Below, piece by piece: positions 23,891 through 36,094 of a stretch of DNA of 64,000 bases. The stretch is from Microcebus murinus (Eukaryota > Chordata > Mammalia > Primates > Cheirogaleidae): contig NC_134106.1 of NCBI RefSeq assembly GCF_040939455.1, positions 43,546,001 through 43,610,000 on the forward strand. The letters run 5' to 3'. The notes under the pieces were generated by a model. The model worked only from the letters and a program-made list of their open reading frames with translations, was not told the DNA's origin and ran no database searches. The stretch's first letter is position 1. Each line of letters opens with the position of its first letter. A program made the position numbers and the translations under genes.

Positions 23891-26394
23891 GAAGCAATCA
23901 TCTTCTGAGATGAGGAAAGGTCAAAAGAATCACAAAGATGTTGGTCTTGATATTGACTGAATCAAGGCCAGCCATTGCCTGCATCTGGACATACATCATG
24001 GGGAAAAAATGAAAACGTATTTCCGTAAGCCACCATGGTTGGGTTTTCTGTAGCTTCCAATCAAATGCATTTCTAACCAACCCAAAAGCCTCATACCTTT
24101 AATCTCCTTCTTCTATTTATTAAAGATATCTAATTATGGATAGTTCTAGGAAAGCAGTATAGAATAGCAATTTAAGATTGGATTTCATAATATGCCCACT
24201 GAGATGTCAGGTAATATTTCATCCTGTGGTTAGTTGGGCACAGATGAAAGCACGTTAGATTTGGTCCTTTATTTGAATCCTACCACCAGTTTATTTACTT
24301 TACATGACACCTATTTAAACCTAATAAAGAAAAATAGGGCAAGGGCTGGGGATAGGGTGGGTGTGGAAGTTTAACATTTATAAAGATCATAAAGATCAGG
24401 GAGTAAATATTTTTTACTACATCTTAGAATGGATTCCTTCCTACTCTCCCCTGATGATATGAGTGAAGCTAGTGGCAGTCATGTATCAGAGGAAATGTGC
24501 TCCATCTCAGAAAACCAGGAGCGTGTCTTAGAGCAGTTTAGCATTCCCTATTGGAAATGCTCATAGGTGTTTACCTAGATCAATCTGGATGTTGGAAATC
24601 TCATAAAAGGAATCATTCCTGAGAGATTTCCCAGACTTTGAAGCAGGAGCTTGATGAATCCACCCATCCAGGAAGAGTGAGAAAAAGAGGCTTCTGTGCC
24701 TCCACTTTTCCTGGGTTTACTAAAAGGATACTTTACCAACCCCTGGCTGAGTTTTTCATTTCAGTAATAAAATAACCATAGAGAATTAGCTAGGGAGATA
24801 GGCTGCTGTGAGAAAGACCATGCTTCTAGAATTTCAGGTCCATCACAGTCAACTTTCATCAGAGGGTGACACCAATGTGAGGAGTGTTCAACAAAACACA
24901 TTTGAAAGTTAGGCCATGGGTTTCAAACTGACTTTAAAAGGAGAGGGTTTCTAACTCAGTATCCTTACTTGCTTTGTTCTGTCTGCATCGGAAACAGCCC
25001 TCCACCACAGATTGTTTTATGTAGAAGATCAAGGAAACATGTCAGTACTTCCGTATTACTGCTACCGCTATTAACATACTTAAGCTGAGAGTTCGTCTGT
25101 GACACAGACAGAGTTCTGGAACGCAGCTGAAGTTTTCTCCTAGAAATCCATCTGGCAGGAAGCTGAAAGGCAACCTCTCGCTCTTTCCCCAATTCTCCTG
25201 ATTTATAGAGCAACATAATTGATAGAACTATAGCTCTCTAACCTTAGAGATTTCTTCCCATTGACTCCTTTATCACATGATCAAAGCCTCCCTTGGCTGT
25301 CAAACCACCTCCTATTTTAGATACGCTTGTTGGAGGCTTTGCCTCTGTCATTTACCAAAATAGCTGTACAAGAAGCTCAAGGCTGCAACAATTCTCCTAT
25401 TCAGGACTGTAGAGAATCACTCTAAATCCTTTTTAGGGCATAAGAATAAGCGTCTGTATTGTACCTTCCGTGAAACCAAAACTAATGGAATCCGTCCCAC
25501 ATCTCTCTCAATGACAGGATAATCAAATCCGTGGTATTATTTTTCATCAATCAATTTACTGTATGAGCTTTTCCAGCTCCTTTGTTACCATAAACAAATG
25601 CTTGTGTTCTTCAGCATTTACAGAATTATTAACAAAGACTAGACTCACTATGACATCCGTACTATTTTGCAGGCCAGGATTAATTTTAAATTCTCTTTCA
25701 ATGACCCTTCTCAGCTGGTGTCCAGCAGCCTCTCCATAAAGCACCAACATTTATCTTACTCTGGCTTGTCAGGTGACCATTTGCTTTTCCATACTGGCTT
25801 ATGATCTTCTAATTAGGCAGCTTGTTCTGAATTTGGAACCGCTATTACTAGAGGAAGAGAAGTGGCTAATTGCTTTTCATCAAAATGCCAGAGGAATGCA
25901 ATAAGGCTAAAAAAGGTCAGAGCATATTAACATTTCTCAGTCCCTGAAAGGATCAATAAACAGCTGTGAGTGACCACTCTTCTGACAGTACTTTCTCTTG
26001 ACAAAAACAATAACTGTTGCAAGCCAATAGAAAGTCATAGATTTTTTTCTTTCATTGGAGGTGATAAGGAAAACAATTATTGAATCTTTTGTTCCCACAG
26101 TCTAGACATTCTGATCATATAACCTACTTTTAAAAAGGTTTTGGTGGGAGAATGAGTTTTTACATCCCCAGCTATGCCTTCAGAAACCATCACATCTGTT
26201 ATGTCAGAAGCTAAGGCAACTCAATACCCACATTGGAGAAATGTAGGAGGCCATGAACCCTTTTATTCCACCCTACTTGTCATGGTCCTAGGTCCAGCTA
26301 CCATAATCTGTCTTCTGGATTGTGGTTCTGTCCCTGAACAAGTCTTTCTGACTTGATCCTGCAATTTAATGCAGAGTGCAAAGATGACATCTCT
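23891..26394. other. Apparently single-copy DNA
   Basis: About 2.5 kb with no recognised repeat, one of the longest such stretches here. It holds two minus-strand open frames, 24965-25216 (83 codons) and 25556-25750 (64 codons), whose composition is more protein-like than most. Neither matches a family I know and no splice model could be supported, so no gene is called. Confidence 0.45.
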
Positions 26395-26905
26395 GAAGCT
26401 GCCACTCCTCTGCTTTGAGTCATTCACCGGCTCCCCATTACCCCCAGCAGAAAGTCTAAACTCGATGACATGGGTATCTGAGGCCCTTCACGAACTCACC
26501 CCTGCTTGCAGCCTCATCTCTCACCACACTCCCTCTAGCCAGTGAGTGCTTTGGAATTCTTGGAATACACTGTGCTCTCACACATCCCAGACCCTTTATA
26601 CTTGCTACTTCCCTGGCTGCAGTACTCCCTTCACCTCCTCCCACACTGGCCCTCCAGTCCCCTGGCTGAACCTACTAATTTTCCCTTCCTAGACTATCCC
26701 AAGAAAACTTGTCCTGCTTACCCTAAACAGTTAGATGACCTTGTTTCTTCTCCCATGACAATTTCTTTCTACTTCTATGATAGAAACATACACAATAAAA
26801 TGTTCCCTTTGTTCTCTAAACCATAAATCCAACAGGATAAGAACCAAGTCTATTTTCTTCACTATTTTATTCTCAACATTCAGTCACCTATCTGGTACAT
26901 TTTAT
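26395..26905 (+). mobile_element. L2 3' region
   Basis: CCACTCCTCTGCTTTGAGTC, TGAGGCCCTTCACGAACTCA, TTATACTTGCTACTTCCCTG, CCAACAGGATAAGAACCAAG and CATTCAGTCACCTATCTGGT follow the order of the L2 LINE 3' end. It stops where an antisense MaLR LTR begins. Confidence 0.75.
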
Positions 26906-26917
26906 TAGATTTTTATT

Positions 26918-27476
26918 TGCTGTGTAGTAAATTACGACAAATTTAGCTGCTTCATAAAACATACATTTATTATCTCAGAGTTTCTGCAGGGCAGAAGTTC
27001 AGACACAGCCTAGCTGGGTCTCTGCTCAGTTCTCATAAGAAATGAAGGTGTTGCCTGAGCTGCATCATTATTTGAAGCTTAGGGTCCTCTTCCAAGTTAA
27101 TTCAGGTTATTGGCAGAATTCAATTTTTTTCAGTTGTGAGAATTTTGTCTTTGTTTTCTTACTGGATGTCTGCTGGGGTTGCTCTTAGCTTCTAGAGGCT
27201 GGCCTCAAGTCCTGTCTACGTGGCTCTCTCACAAGATGGTTGTTTATTTCCTCAAAACCAGCAGGGAATCTCCCTCCAGTATCTATTATGAAGTCATATA
27301 TAACATAACATCATCATGAAAATTACTATCCTTCCCCTTTGCCATATGATGTAGCCTAATCAAGTCAGTTACTATCCTTGGTATCCACAAATTCACCCAA
27401 GTCCACACTCAAGCAGAGAGTATGCACACAAGGGACAGGTTTCTCAAGGGCCATCTTAGAATTCTGCCTCCTATAT
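26918..27476 (-). mobile_element. MaLR-like LTR (antisense), diverged
   Basis: TTTGCTGTGTAGTAAATTAC, TATTATCTCAGAGTTTCTGC, CACAGCCTAGCTGGGTCTCT, TTGCCATATGATGTAGCCTA and GGGCCATCTTAGAATTCTGC give the antisense order of an MLT1-type LTR. It is longer than typical copies and badly diverged. Confidence 0.6.
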
Positions 27477-27671
27477 ACACACGTACATACTTAATAACTA
27501 GTGAGTTAATGAGAACAGAGAACTGACTTTTAGCTGTAGTGCCTTCATAGATATTAGATAAGTTTCATGATCTCTGCCTCAATTTACCCAATGAGGTATA
27601 ATAGTAATGGTGTAAATAATAATCCCTGTCTTATATATCTGCAATGAATTATTGGACATCACATACAAATT

Positions 27672-27905
27672 TAACAGCTATTATTTATTGCCCACAATGT
27701 GTTAGGCACCATATTAATACTATCTCAATTAATCTTCAAAATGGCCTTGAAGAAATACTAGTATTATCATAGGTTACAGGTGAGAAAATCAAAACTGAGG
27801 GATGTCAGATAACTTTCCTGAAGTCACACAGTCAGAAAAGAATAAGGCCAACCATTGTACCCAGATTGGTCTGACTCCAAAGTGCATGTTTTTAACCACT
27901 TATCT
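27672..27905 (+). mobile_element. MIR SINE
   Basis: TTATTTATTGCCCACAATGT, a GGTTACAGGTGAGAAAATC core, GAAGTCACACAGTCAGAAAA, and GGTCTGACTCCAAAGTGCAT at the end. Nearly complete. Confidence 0.85.
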
Positions 27906-28015
27906 GTTATATGTGGACATCTAAAAAATTGTGGCATATAAAGATGATTATATTAATATTATGCTTATTAATTTGAAAAAGTGTTTATGTTACTAATTAA
28001 GATATACTTTAAGGT

Positions 28016-28392
28016 AGGGGTGGTAGACTATGCCCCAGGGGCCAAATCAACCCCATTGTCTGTTTTAGTACAGCTTATAAACTAAGAATGGTTTATAGAT
28101 GAACATTTATAATTGATTTGATGATGGAGAAGACTAATTTTGAACTCAAATTAAGTGAAATCTTATCTCCCAAAGAATATTTCCATTATTTTCATCAGTA
28201 GATGTGTATCATAAAAAATTATACTTAATTATTATTGCATTTTTAACTCATCAGTAAAATACTGTGGATTTTTTTTTTCTGTCTTGTGTAAGTGTCTATA
28301 TATATTCTTGATTTACTTTCTTGGCCCAAAAAGCCTAAGACATTTACTACCTACCCAACTCTCTATAAAAAAATTTTGCAGACCCCAGCTTT
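28016..28392 (-). mobile_element. hAT-type DNA transposon (non-autonomous)
   Basis: The left end has GGGGTGGTAGACTATGCCCC and GGGCCAAATC. The right end has AAGCCTAAGACATTTACTAC and TTTTGCAGACCCCAG. These match the ends of MER20-like or related hAT elements (CAGGGGTCRGCAAAC type termini). AAACTAAGAATGGTTTATAG inside supports a hAT relative other than MER20 itself. No transposase frame. Confidence 0.65.
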
Positions 28393-29104
28393 TAGGCAAT
28401 TCAATTAGTATTAATAATAAACATTGGTAGGCAGACTTGTGTGTCTGACAAAGTCTTTCAAAAGAGGAAAGCAGCATAATCAAAATAGCCTTATCAAAAT
28501 GAAGACTACTATATAATTCCAGGACTGCATGTTATAATCTGCATTAGTGACAGAGAACACGTGACCCCTTTCCAGAGAGAGCTACTAAACTTGGACTCAA
28601 TTATTTCTGAATGATTATCATAACCCAAAACCAAGCAGTGGCCTTTCAGTTCCTTCTCTCAAGCACTAGAGTCACCTTTCTATATGCAAGCAGCATTCTT
28701 GCATAATCACTGAAACAGAAACACAACAGGCAACAGAGGTCAGCCCATTCATATTCACTAGTGAGAATTTCTTCTACTTTGAGAATGTACCAACCTTTCC
28801 CTGTGACCTCAGCAGATTCCTGAAACATAACACCTTTATCCTGACATTTACTGCATCATGTTGTCCCTCAGGACGTCAAAACACAACAAGAAGGTCAGCT
28901 TCCAGGGTGTAAGAGCAAACAGCTGCCATAAATGTAGCATAAGGGGTGAAGTCCAGCACTCTCATTCCACTCAACCTCTGGTCACCCAAACATTTCAGCC
29001 TACTGCTGGTGCCCACAATTTCACATTTTAGTCATTTCTTTGTGCTAAAGTAGTTTCTCTTCTTGAGAAGCAAATGCATCTGTCAGGCAGTTGTCAACAT
29101 CTTA
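28393..29104. other. Unassigned DNA
   Basis: No gene or repeat recognised with confidence. Confidence 0.4.
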
Positions 29105-29335
29105 AGATTTCTTGCCCAAGAGCTTTGTTCACACCATTCTCTCAGCATAGGAAATTTTACGCATACATCAAGACTCAGCTCAAAGACAAACTTCTCCATG
29201 AAATTATCCTTAATTCCCTATCAAAAATAAGTAATTATCTAGTCTTTCAATAATCACAGCTCTTAGGTTATACACTTCGGATGAATAGCATCACATTACA
29301 CGTATATTATAATTTGTGTACATCATATTGCAACT
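29105..29335 (+). mobile_element. L2 fragment
   Basis: CAAGACTCAGCTCAAAGACA followed by CTCCATGAAATTATCCTTAA fits the L2 3' region (the ...CTCAAATGTCACCTC... and GGCCTTCCCTGA... blocks). Diverged. Confidence 0.55.
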
Positions 29336-29442
29336 CATTGAAAAGCTCTCTACTGGCTTACTATGGCAACTGGATTACAATCCAGATTTTTTACCAGAAC
29401 CCACAGGCCCTCCATGGAATGGCCCCTCTTGGATCCCATCTG
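29336..29442 (+). mobile_element. L2 fragment, left of the inserted LTR
   Basis: AAAGCTCTCTACTGGCTTAC and AGGCCCTCCATGGAATGGCC match the L2 region just before the cut. The element continues at 29839 after an inserted LTR. Confidence 0.65.
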
Positions 29443-29838
29443 CCTTAGTTTGCTTTGCTATAACAGAATACCACAGACTGGGTAGTTTATAAAGAAAATA
29501 AATTTATTTCTCATAGTTCTGGAGGCTAGAAGGTCCAAGGTCGAAGTGCCTGCATCTGATGAGGGCCTTCTTGCTGCATCATCCCATGGTGAAGGCAGAA
29601 GGGCAGAGAGCACAAGAAAGCGAAAGAGAAAGAAGAGGCCACTCACTTTTATAACACATTCACTCTCCTGATAACTAACTCACTTACGCAATAACTGAGC
29701 CATTCCTGTGATGATGGCAATTAATCCACAGGTGATCTACTCACCTTTTAAAGGTCTCACCTGTCAATGCTGTTCCATTGGGAATTAAGCTTCCAACACA
29801 TAAACTGTGGGGGACACATTCAAACCGTAGCACGAGCC
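29443..29838 (-). mobile_element. MaLR LTR (MST/MLT1 type), antisense, inserted in L2
   Basis: GCTATAACAGAATACCACAG, TTATTTCTCATAGTTCTGGA, CTTGCTGCATCATCCCATGG and, at the far end, GGGGGACACATTCAAACCGT. This is the antisense order of MaLR LTRs. An L2 copy is interrupted cleanly by it, so the LTR is the younger insertion. Confidence 0.85.
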
Positions 29839-30172
29839 TACACCATGGATATCCTGTCCATGGAGCCATAGCATGCTGGCCTATGTTGATAGGCCTTGAA
29901 CACTCTTAGGTTTGCTCCTTGCTCTTTGTCCCTAAAAGAAGATACTGCCCTCAAATGTTTTACATGGCTGGCATAAATATCACATCAGCCAAGAAAATTT
30001 CTCTGATCTGTTTTATTCTCTTTGGAGTGGTTTATTTACTTATTCAGGTATTTATTATCTGACTCTCCCAAGAGAATGTAATCTCCATGAGAGAAGGCAT
30101 TCTATCACTGCTATATCCCCAAAGCCTAGCCCTGTGCCCAGCATAAACTTAATTTTTGAAAGATTCAACCAA
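29839..30172 (+). mobile_element. L2 fragment, right of the inserted LTR
   Basis: GCTGGCCTATGTTGATAGGC, AATTTCTCTGATCTGTTTTA, GAATGTAATCTCCATGAGAG and CCAAAGCCTAGCCCTGTGCC continue the L2 3' region in order from the piece ending at 29442. Confidence 0.75.
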
Positions 30173-30194
30173 CATTTTATTTTCATTGTTTTTA

Positions 30195-30340
30195 ATTGAT
30201 TTTAAGCTCCTTAAAGATAGGAACTTTACATACATATTTTTTTCACTTTTGCATTCTCTATTCTCCACAGGGCTCAGAAGCAAAGTACATCACACCTAGT
30301 GCGTAATCTATAATAGTTTACTGAATGTTGATTGTCGAAG
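30195..30340 (+). mobile_element. L2 3' end, separate copy
   Basis: TTTAAGCTCCTTAAAGATAG, TTCTCCACAGGGCTCAGAAG and TTTACTGAATGTTGATTG repeat the L2 terminal pattern already seen just upstream, so this is a second copy. Confidence 0.6.
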
Positions 30341-31164
30341 TAATTAATTAGCTATTAACACTTAAGACTGCAGTACTTTACTAACATCTTTCTAACTGAC
30401 TTAAGTAACCCAAGAGTGAGAAAGTCATTTACTATTGGTTTGTCCAAAGACAAAAGCTTATGAGATCTTCTTGCATTATTTTTCTAGCAGCAAGACTTTC
30501 TCCCCAGGAAGATACATATTTGTTATGCCCATTTCACCTAATTTTCACAGAAATAAATAAGTCTTTATTAAAGATATGCAGCTGAATGCCATCACAGTGA
30601 TAGAATATATCACACAATTTTGTATCTAGGTCATGAGGCTTTATCTATCAACACAAACCATTTTGAAGCAAAATCAAATTTATTTAATTTTTTTTTAATT
30701 TCTCCTCTAAAAGGCAGCAGAACATCCATTATTGAACTAATCATCTAACATTCTGCAAGCCAGAGTAGTCATTGTGTTTTTCCTTTTCCTTTTGGAATAC
30801 TTCTACTCAAAGGAGAGGTGGCACTTGTCATAATCTTTTTTTTCTTTTTGAAGCCATTGTTAGTACTCACTGAAGCCTGATATCCTGTCTAAATATACTA
30901 CCAGAGTTGTGTAGAGTGACTCTAACCACATCCTTCTTCAAAAAGTTCTAAGCATGATCTTCCTTGAAACTGTTAAAAGCTATTTCCTCTTGAAATATAG
31001 AATTTTCTAATTGTTATGCCCTGTATATTTTTTAGGGAAGGTCTCTTATACAGGTTTACATATTCTCTAAGAATGGAGAATGAGCAATATATATGTTTGT
31101 AACCTCTACAAAGCCTAGGTGGTAATGAAAGGGAAAAAGGCAGCATGGGGTGGGAAGAGAATGG
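30341..31164. other. Unassigned DNA
   Basis: No gene or repeat recognised with confidence; T-rich stretch near 30830. Confidence 0.4.
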
Positions 31165-31332
31165 TCTTGGGCGTCAGACACTTTGGGGCCCAAACCTGTA
31201 CTGTGCCACTTGGCAGCCATGGGATCAGAGGAAAGTTAGGCAATGGCTCTTAATCTCTATTTCTCCAATTAGAAAAACCAAAGTTAATTATATTTATATC
31301 ATACAGTTACTGTGAAAAGTTAATGTGATAAC
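31165..31332 (+). mobile_element. MIR SINE
   Basis: TTGGGCGTCAGACACTTTGG, AGTTAGGCAATGGCTCTTAA, and GTTACTGTGAAAAGTTAATG at the 3' side fit MIR/MIRb in order. Confidence 0.65.
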
Positions 31333-31344
31333 AGATGGGGAGGA

Positions 31345-34060
31345 TGTGGAGAAGATGGCTGAATAGAAACCTCAAGTGATCGTCCCTCCGCACAAAGACC
31401 AAATTCAACAACTATACAGGTAAACAAGCACCTTCAGAAGAACCAAAAGTCAGGTGAGCAATTGCATTACCTCATTTTAACATTATATCAAGGAAAGAGA
31501 CACTAAAGAGGGCAGAAAAAACAATCTTGCATTGCATACGCCACCCCTCCCAGCAGTGCTGCACCAACACACCAGTGGAGAGAGAATCTGTGTGCGTGGC
31601 AGAAGTACAGTGAAGTAATTGCGAGGCTTTGCATTGAAACTCAGGACCCACCAGGCACAGGGAAAGATAGCACATGGCATAAGATCATTTCAATTGATGC
31701 TGAAAAAGCATTTGATAAAATTCAATATCCTTTTATGATAAAACTCTAAAAAAAAAAAACTGGGTACAGAAGGAATTAACTCAACACATTAAAAGCCATA
31801 TATGACAGACCCACAGTATCATACTGAATGGTGAAAAACTGAAAGACTTTCCCCTAAGATCTAGAACAAGTCAACAATGTCCACTTTCACTACTGTTATT
31901 CAACATAGAATTGGAAGTTCTAGCTAGAGCAATCAAATAAGAGGAAAAAAAAAGGGCATCCAAAGTGGAAATAAAGAGTTCAAATTATCCTTGTTTGTAG
32001 ATGATATGATCTTATATCTGGAGAAACCAAAATATTCCATGAAAAAAAAATGTTAGAACTGATAAACAAATCCAGTAAAGCAGCAGGATACAAAATCAAC
32101 ATACAAAAATCAGTAGCATTTCTCTATGCCAACAGTAAACAATCTGAAAAAGAAACCAAGAATGTAACTGCATTTATAAGAGCTACAAATAAAATACCTA
32201 GAAATAAAGTTAACCAAAAAAGTGAAAGATCTCCATAATGAAAAAGATAAAACATTGGTGAAAGAAATTAAAGACAATATAAATTAATGAAAAGATAGCT
32301 CATGATCATGGATTAGAAGAATCAATATATTCAAAATGTCCATCATACTCAAAGCTATCTACATTCAATGTAATCCCCACCAAAATACCAATGATATTCT
32401 TCACAGAAATTGGAAAAACAATCCTAAAATTTATATGTGACCACAAAAGACCCAGAATAGCCAAAGCCATCCTTAGCAAAAAGAACAAAACAGTAGGAAT
32501 TGTATTACCTAACGTCAAATTTTACTACAGAGCTGTACTAAACAAAATAGCATGTTACTGGCATAAAAACAGACACAGAGACAAATCAAACAGAATAGAT
32601 AACCCAGAAATAAATCCACACATCTATAGTGAACTTATCTTAGGCAAAGATGCCAAGAACATGCAGTGGTAAAGGACAGTGTCTTTAACAAATAGTGCTG
32701 GGAAAACTGGATATCCATATGCAGAAGACTGAAACTAGACTCTTATCTTTTACCATATATAAAAGTAAAATCAAAATGGATTAAAGGCTTAAATCTAAGA
32801 CTTGAAAGTATAAAACTACTAAAAGAAAACATTGTAGAAATGCTCAGGACAGTGGTCTGGGCAATGTATTCTTGAGTAATACCCCCAAAGCACAAACAAA
32901 AAAAGCACAATTGAACAAATGGAATCCCATCAAGCTAAAAAGCTTCTGCACAGCAAAGGAAACAATTAACAAAAGGTAGAGACAACCTACAGAATGGGAG
33001 AAAATATTTGCAAACTACTCATCTGATAAGGGATTAATAACTAGAATGTATAAGGATCTTCAACAACTCAATAGGAAAAAATAAAATAATCCAATTTAAA
33101 AAATGGGCAAAGGATCTGAGCATTTTCCAAAAGAAGACATACAAATGGCCAACAGGTCTATGAAAAAATGCTCAGTATCATCAGTCATCAGAGAAATGCA
33201 AATCAAAACCACAATTTAGATATCATCTCACCCTAGTTAAAAGGGCTATTATTAAAAAGACAGGCAATAACAAATGCTGGCAAGGATGTGGATAGTTGGT
33301 GGAAATGTAAATTAGTGCAACCACTATGGAAAAGAGTCCAAAGGCTCCTCAAAAAACTAGAACTAGAACTACCATATGACCCAGAAATCCCCCTTTTGGT
33401 TATATATCCAAAGGAGGGGAATTTAGGATATCAAAAAGACATCTGCACTCTCATGTTTACTGCAGCATTATTTACAATAGCCAAAATATGGAATCAACCT
33501 GAGTGTCCATGAATAGATGAATGGATAAAGAAATTGTGGTACATATACACAATGGAATACCTTATAGCCACAAAAAAAGAATGAAATCCTTCCATTTGCA
33601 ACAACATGGATAGAACTGGAGAATAATATTATGTTAAGTGAAATAAACCAAGCACCAAAAGACAAATCTTACATGTTCTCACTCATATGTGGGAGATAAA
33701 TATTGATCTCATGAGGACAAAGGGTAGAATGATGGTTGGGTAATAGGGAAGCAGGGATAGAGTGTGAATAGTTAATGAGTGCAAAAATACTGTTAGATAG
33801 TTAGAATGAGTAATACTTGATAGCATAACAAAGTGACTATAATCAACCATAAGTTAGAGTACATTTTAAAATAACTATTAGATTGGAATTAAAATGTTTT
33901 TAACACCAAAATATGTTAAATGCCTAAGGTGATGGATATACCAATTACCCTGATTGATTTGATTAATTCACATTGTATACCTATCAAAACATCACATGCA
34001 CCCTATACAATATGCAACTATTATATACCTATAATAATTAAAAATAAAAACTGACAAACC
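31345..34060 (+). mobile_element. L1 with 5' UTR and 3' end, internally deleted
   Basis: The 5' UTR is at 31345-31680 (GGAGAAGATGGCTGAATAG start, then CAAATTCAACAACTATACAG and AACCAAAAGTCAGGTGAGCA). It joins at about 31680 to the reverse transcriptase part of ORF2 (IDAEKAFDKIQ read at 31695; FVDDMILYLE at about 31995). ORF2 then runs to about 33665 with frameshifts and stops, followed by the 3' UTR and an A-rich tail. ORF1, the endonuclease and the first part of the reverse transcriptase are missing, so the copy is about 2.7 kb instead of the 6 kb or more of a full L1. Pieces such as GGNPxDFKLYY-equivalent ([15 protein letters not shown] at about 32490) confirm ORF2. Confidence 0.9.
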
Positions 34061-35333
34061 AATAAAAAAGATGGAGACAAAAATGACAAGAAGCCCTTCT
34101 TAACCCAACCCAACCAATTTAATCACTTTCTCCTTTTTGAGAACCTTACAGTCAATGAAGCATTCTAATGTCCACATTGCCCTGTATTGAGTTTTTACTG
34201 AGATTCTCACACTGTTCTAAGTATGTCACATACCTCTAATACTATACTTTATTACATTATATCAATATATATGCTTATTCCCTATTAAAATTGGACTCCT
34301 AAAGTACAAAAAAAATCACTAATTCCTCTCTGTATCTAGCAGAATGAAGTATTAACAGATCAATAACTATAATTACCTCCGTCCAGTCTCCTCAATGAAT
34401 ACAGCAAGATTAATTAAAGCTGTGCCTAGATCAGTGGATGTGCACCAGACTCCTTCCTCACAATAAGATTCTATATTTTCATTCTCAGTGAGAAATAAGT
34501 TAAATCACTTTTGTGACCTTTCTGTGTCAACCAATCATAAGCATTTTCACACTGTGGACATTACTAGAGTGGAGATGGATGATCGAAAAATGCCTCTCTT
34601 TTCTAATGAATCACTGGACTTGTGATCTGCTCTGTAATGGTAAAAGGCCAATTAGTGATTCACATTAAGTGGATGTTTGCTGTGGTTGCCGGATTTTAGT
34701 TTCAGAAATTGTTAGTAGATGATCCAAAAATGACTAGAGGATTTTGGGAGAAGTATTAGTCATTTTGTATAAATCAGACAAAATGCCTTTGAAGTAATTA
34801 TGTAAAAATGTCCAGTACATTTTTGAGGCTCCTAAACATCCAAACTCTTAAGATGGGTAGTATGATATTGTCGATCTACAAATTATTGGTAATCTGAGCT
34901 GAGCAGTATTAGGCAGGAAGATGGACTAAAGTTCTAAGTAGATTATTTCATGATGAATATGCTCTTAAAGGGTAGATGAAACTGAGTATATGTTTGATAG
35001 TGAGGAATGAATTGAAAAAGAAGGCAGGAATCATAGGATATGTGGGAACTTACACAGCCTCTCTGAGAAAATTAGAAACAAACCAAAACAAAAACAAAAA
35101 CAGGACCTTGGCAAAAGTTGCAGAATTGCAGAAGAGTTGGGTAGGGATCATCTGCAACATCAGTAGGGTCCATCCTGCTTCCTTTTAAAGACACAACTAT
35201 TAAGGCTAATGTAAGAGCAAATAAAATTTTAATATATTTTATCAGCACATACAGTATTTTTCTGAATTTGCCCAATATAGTATCTAACTAAATTAGATGA
35301 CTGCTGCTTAAAAAGAATGGGGAATTTATCTTC
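34061..35333. other. Unassigned DNA
   Basis: No gene or repeat recognised with confidence. It contains, at 34768-34784, the 17-bp string also found at 4535. Confidence 0.4.
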
Positions 35334-35347
35334 AGAATTTTAAAGCA
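35334..35347. other. Target-site duplication, 5' copy
   Basis: AGAATTTTAAAGCA, identical to 37047-37060. The junction TC then AGAA is one step from the L1 endonuclease site TT/AAAA. Confidence 0.85.
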
Positions 35348-36094
35348 TGCAAACATATAAAGAAATGCTTAACTTCTCTAATTATTAGAGAAATGCAAAT
35401 CAAAACCACAATGAGATACCACCTAACCCCAGTAAGAATGGCCTATATCAAGAAATCCCAAAACAACAAATGCTCCGCAAGGATGCGGAGAGACAGGAAC
35501 ACTCCTACACTGCTGGTGGGACTGCAAATTAGTGCAACCTTTGTGGAAAAGAATTTGGAGATACCTCAAACAGCTAGAAATAGAAATACCATTTGACCCT
35601 GCAATAGCATTGTTGGGCATCTACCCGAAAGAGCATAAGACATTCTATTATAAAGACATCTGCACCCGAATGTTTATAGCAGCACAATTCACTATTGCAC
35701 AGTCATGGAAACAACCCAAGTGCCTATCAATTCATGAGTGGATAATTAAAATGTGGTATATGCTCACAATGGAATATTATTCAATCCTAAGAAATGAATG
35801 TGAGCTAGCACCATTTATGCTATCCTGGATTAAGCTTAAGCCCATTATCCAAAGTGAGGCAATACAAGACATGGAAAATGGGCTCCACATCTACTCGCCA
35901 TCAAATTGGTACTGACTGATTTAAACTACGGTTTTCAAATGGTGGCAATGCTCACCAGAGATTCGGTGGTGGTGGGGGGGACCCAATCTTAGGGATGTGG
36001 TGAGCATTTTGGAGGGGGAGGCCATAATTCTAACCCTTCTTAGGGAGAGGCAAAGATATACAATGTAACCAAAATGTTAAAAAAAAAAAAAAAA
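35348..36094 (+). mobile_element. 5'-truncated L1 (lemur-type) with own poly(A)
   Basis: Begins in the ORF2 C-terminal region (CAAACATATAAAGAAATGC), with open blocks at 35393-35596 and 35532-35915 ([19 protein letters not shown], then QPKCLSIHEWI). ORF2 ends with SPSNWY at 35915 and a stop. The 3' UTR has a G-run near 35973 and GGAGGGGGAGGCCATAATTC, and 16 A's follow at 36079-36094. It starts immediately after the 5' duplication, but no duplication follows its poly(A); the matching copy lies at 37047. Confidence 0.9.

Noticed and set aside
35532..35915. 127-codon plus-strand frame as a gene
   Set aside because: It is the C-terminal part of L1 ORF2 in a 5'-truncated copy.
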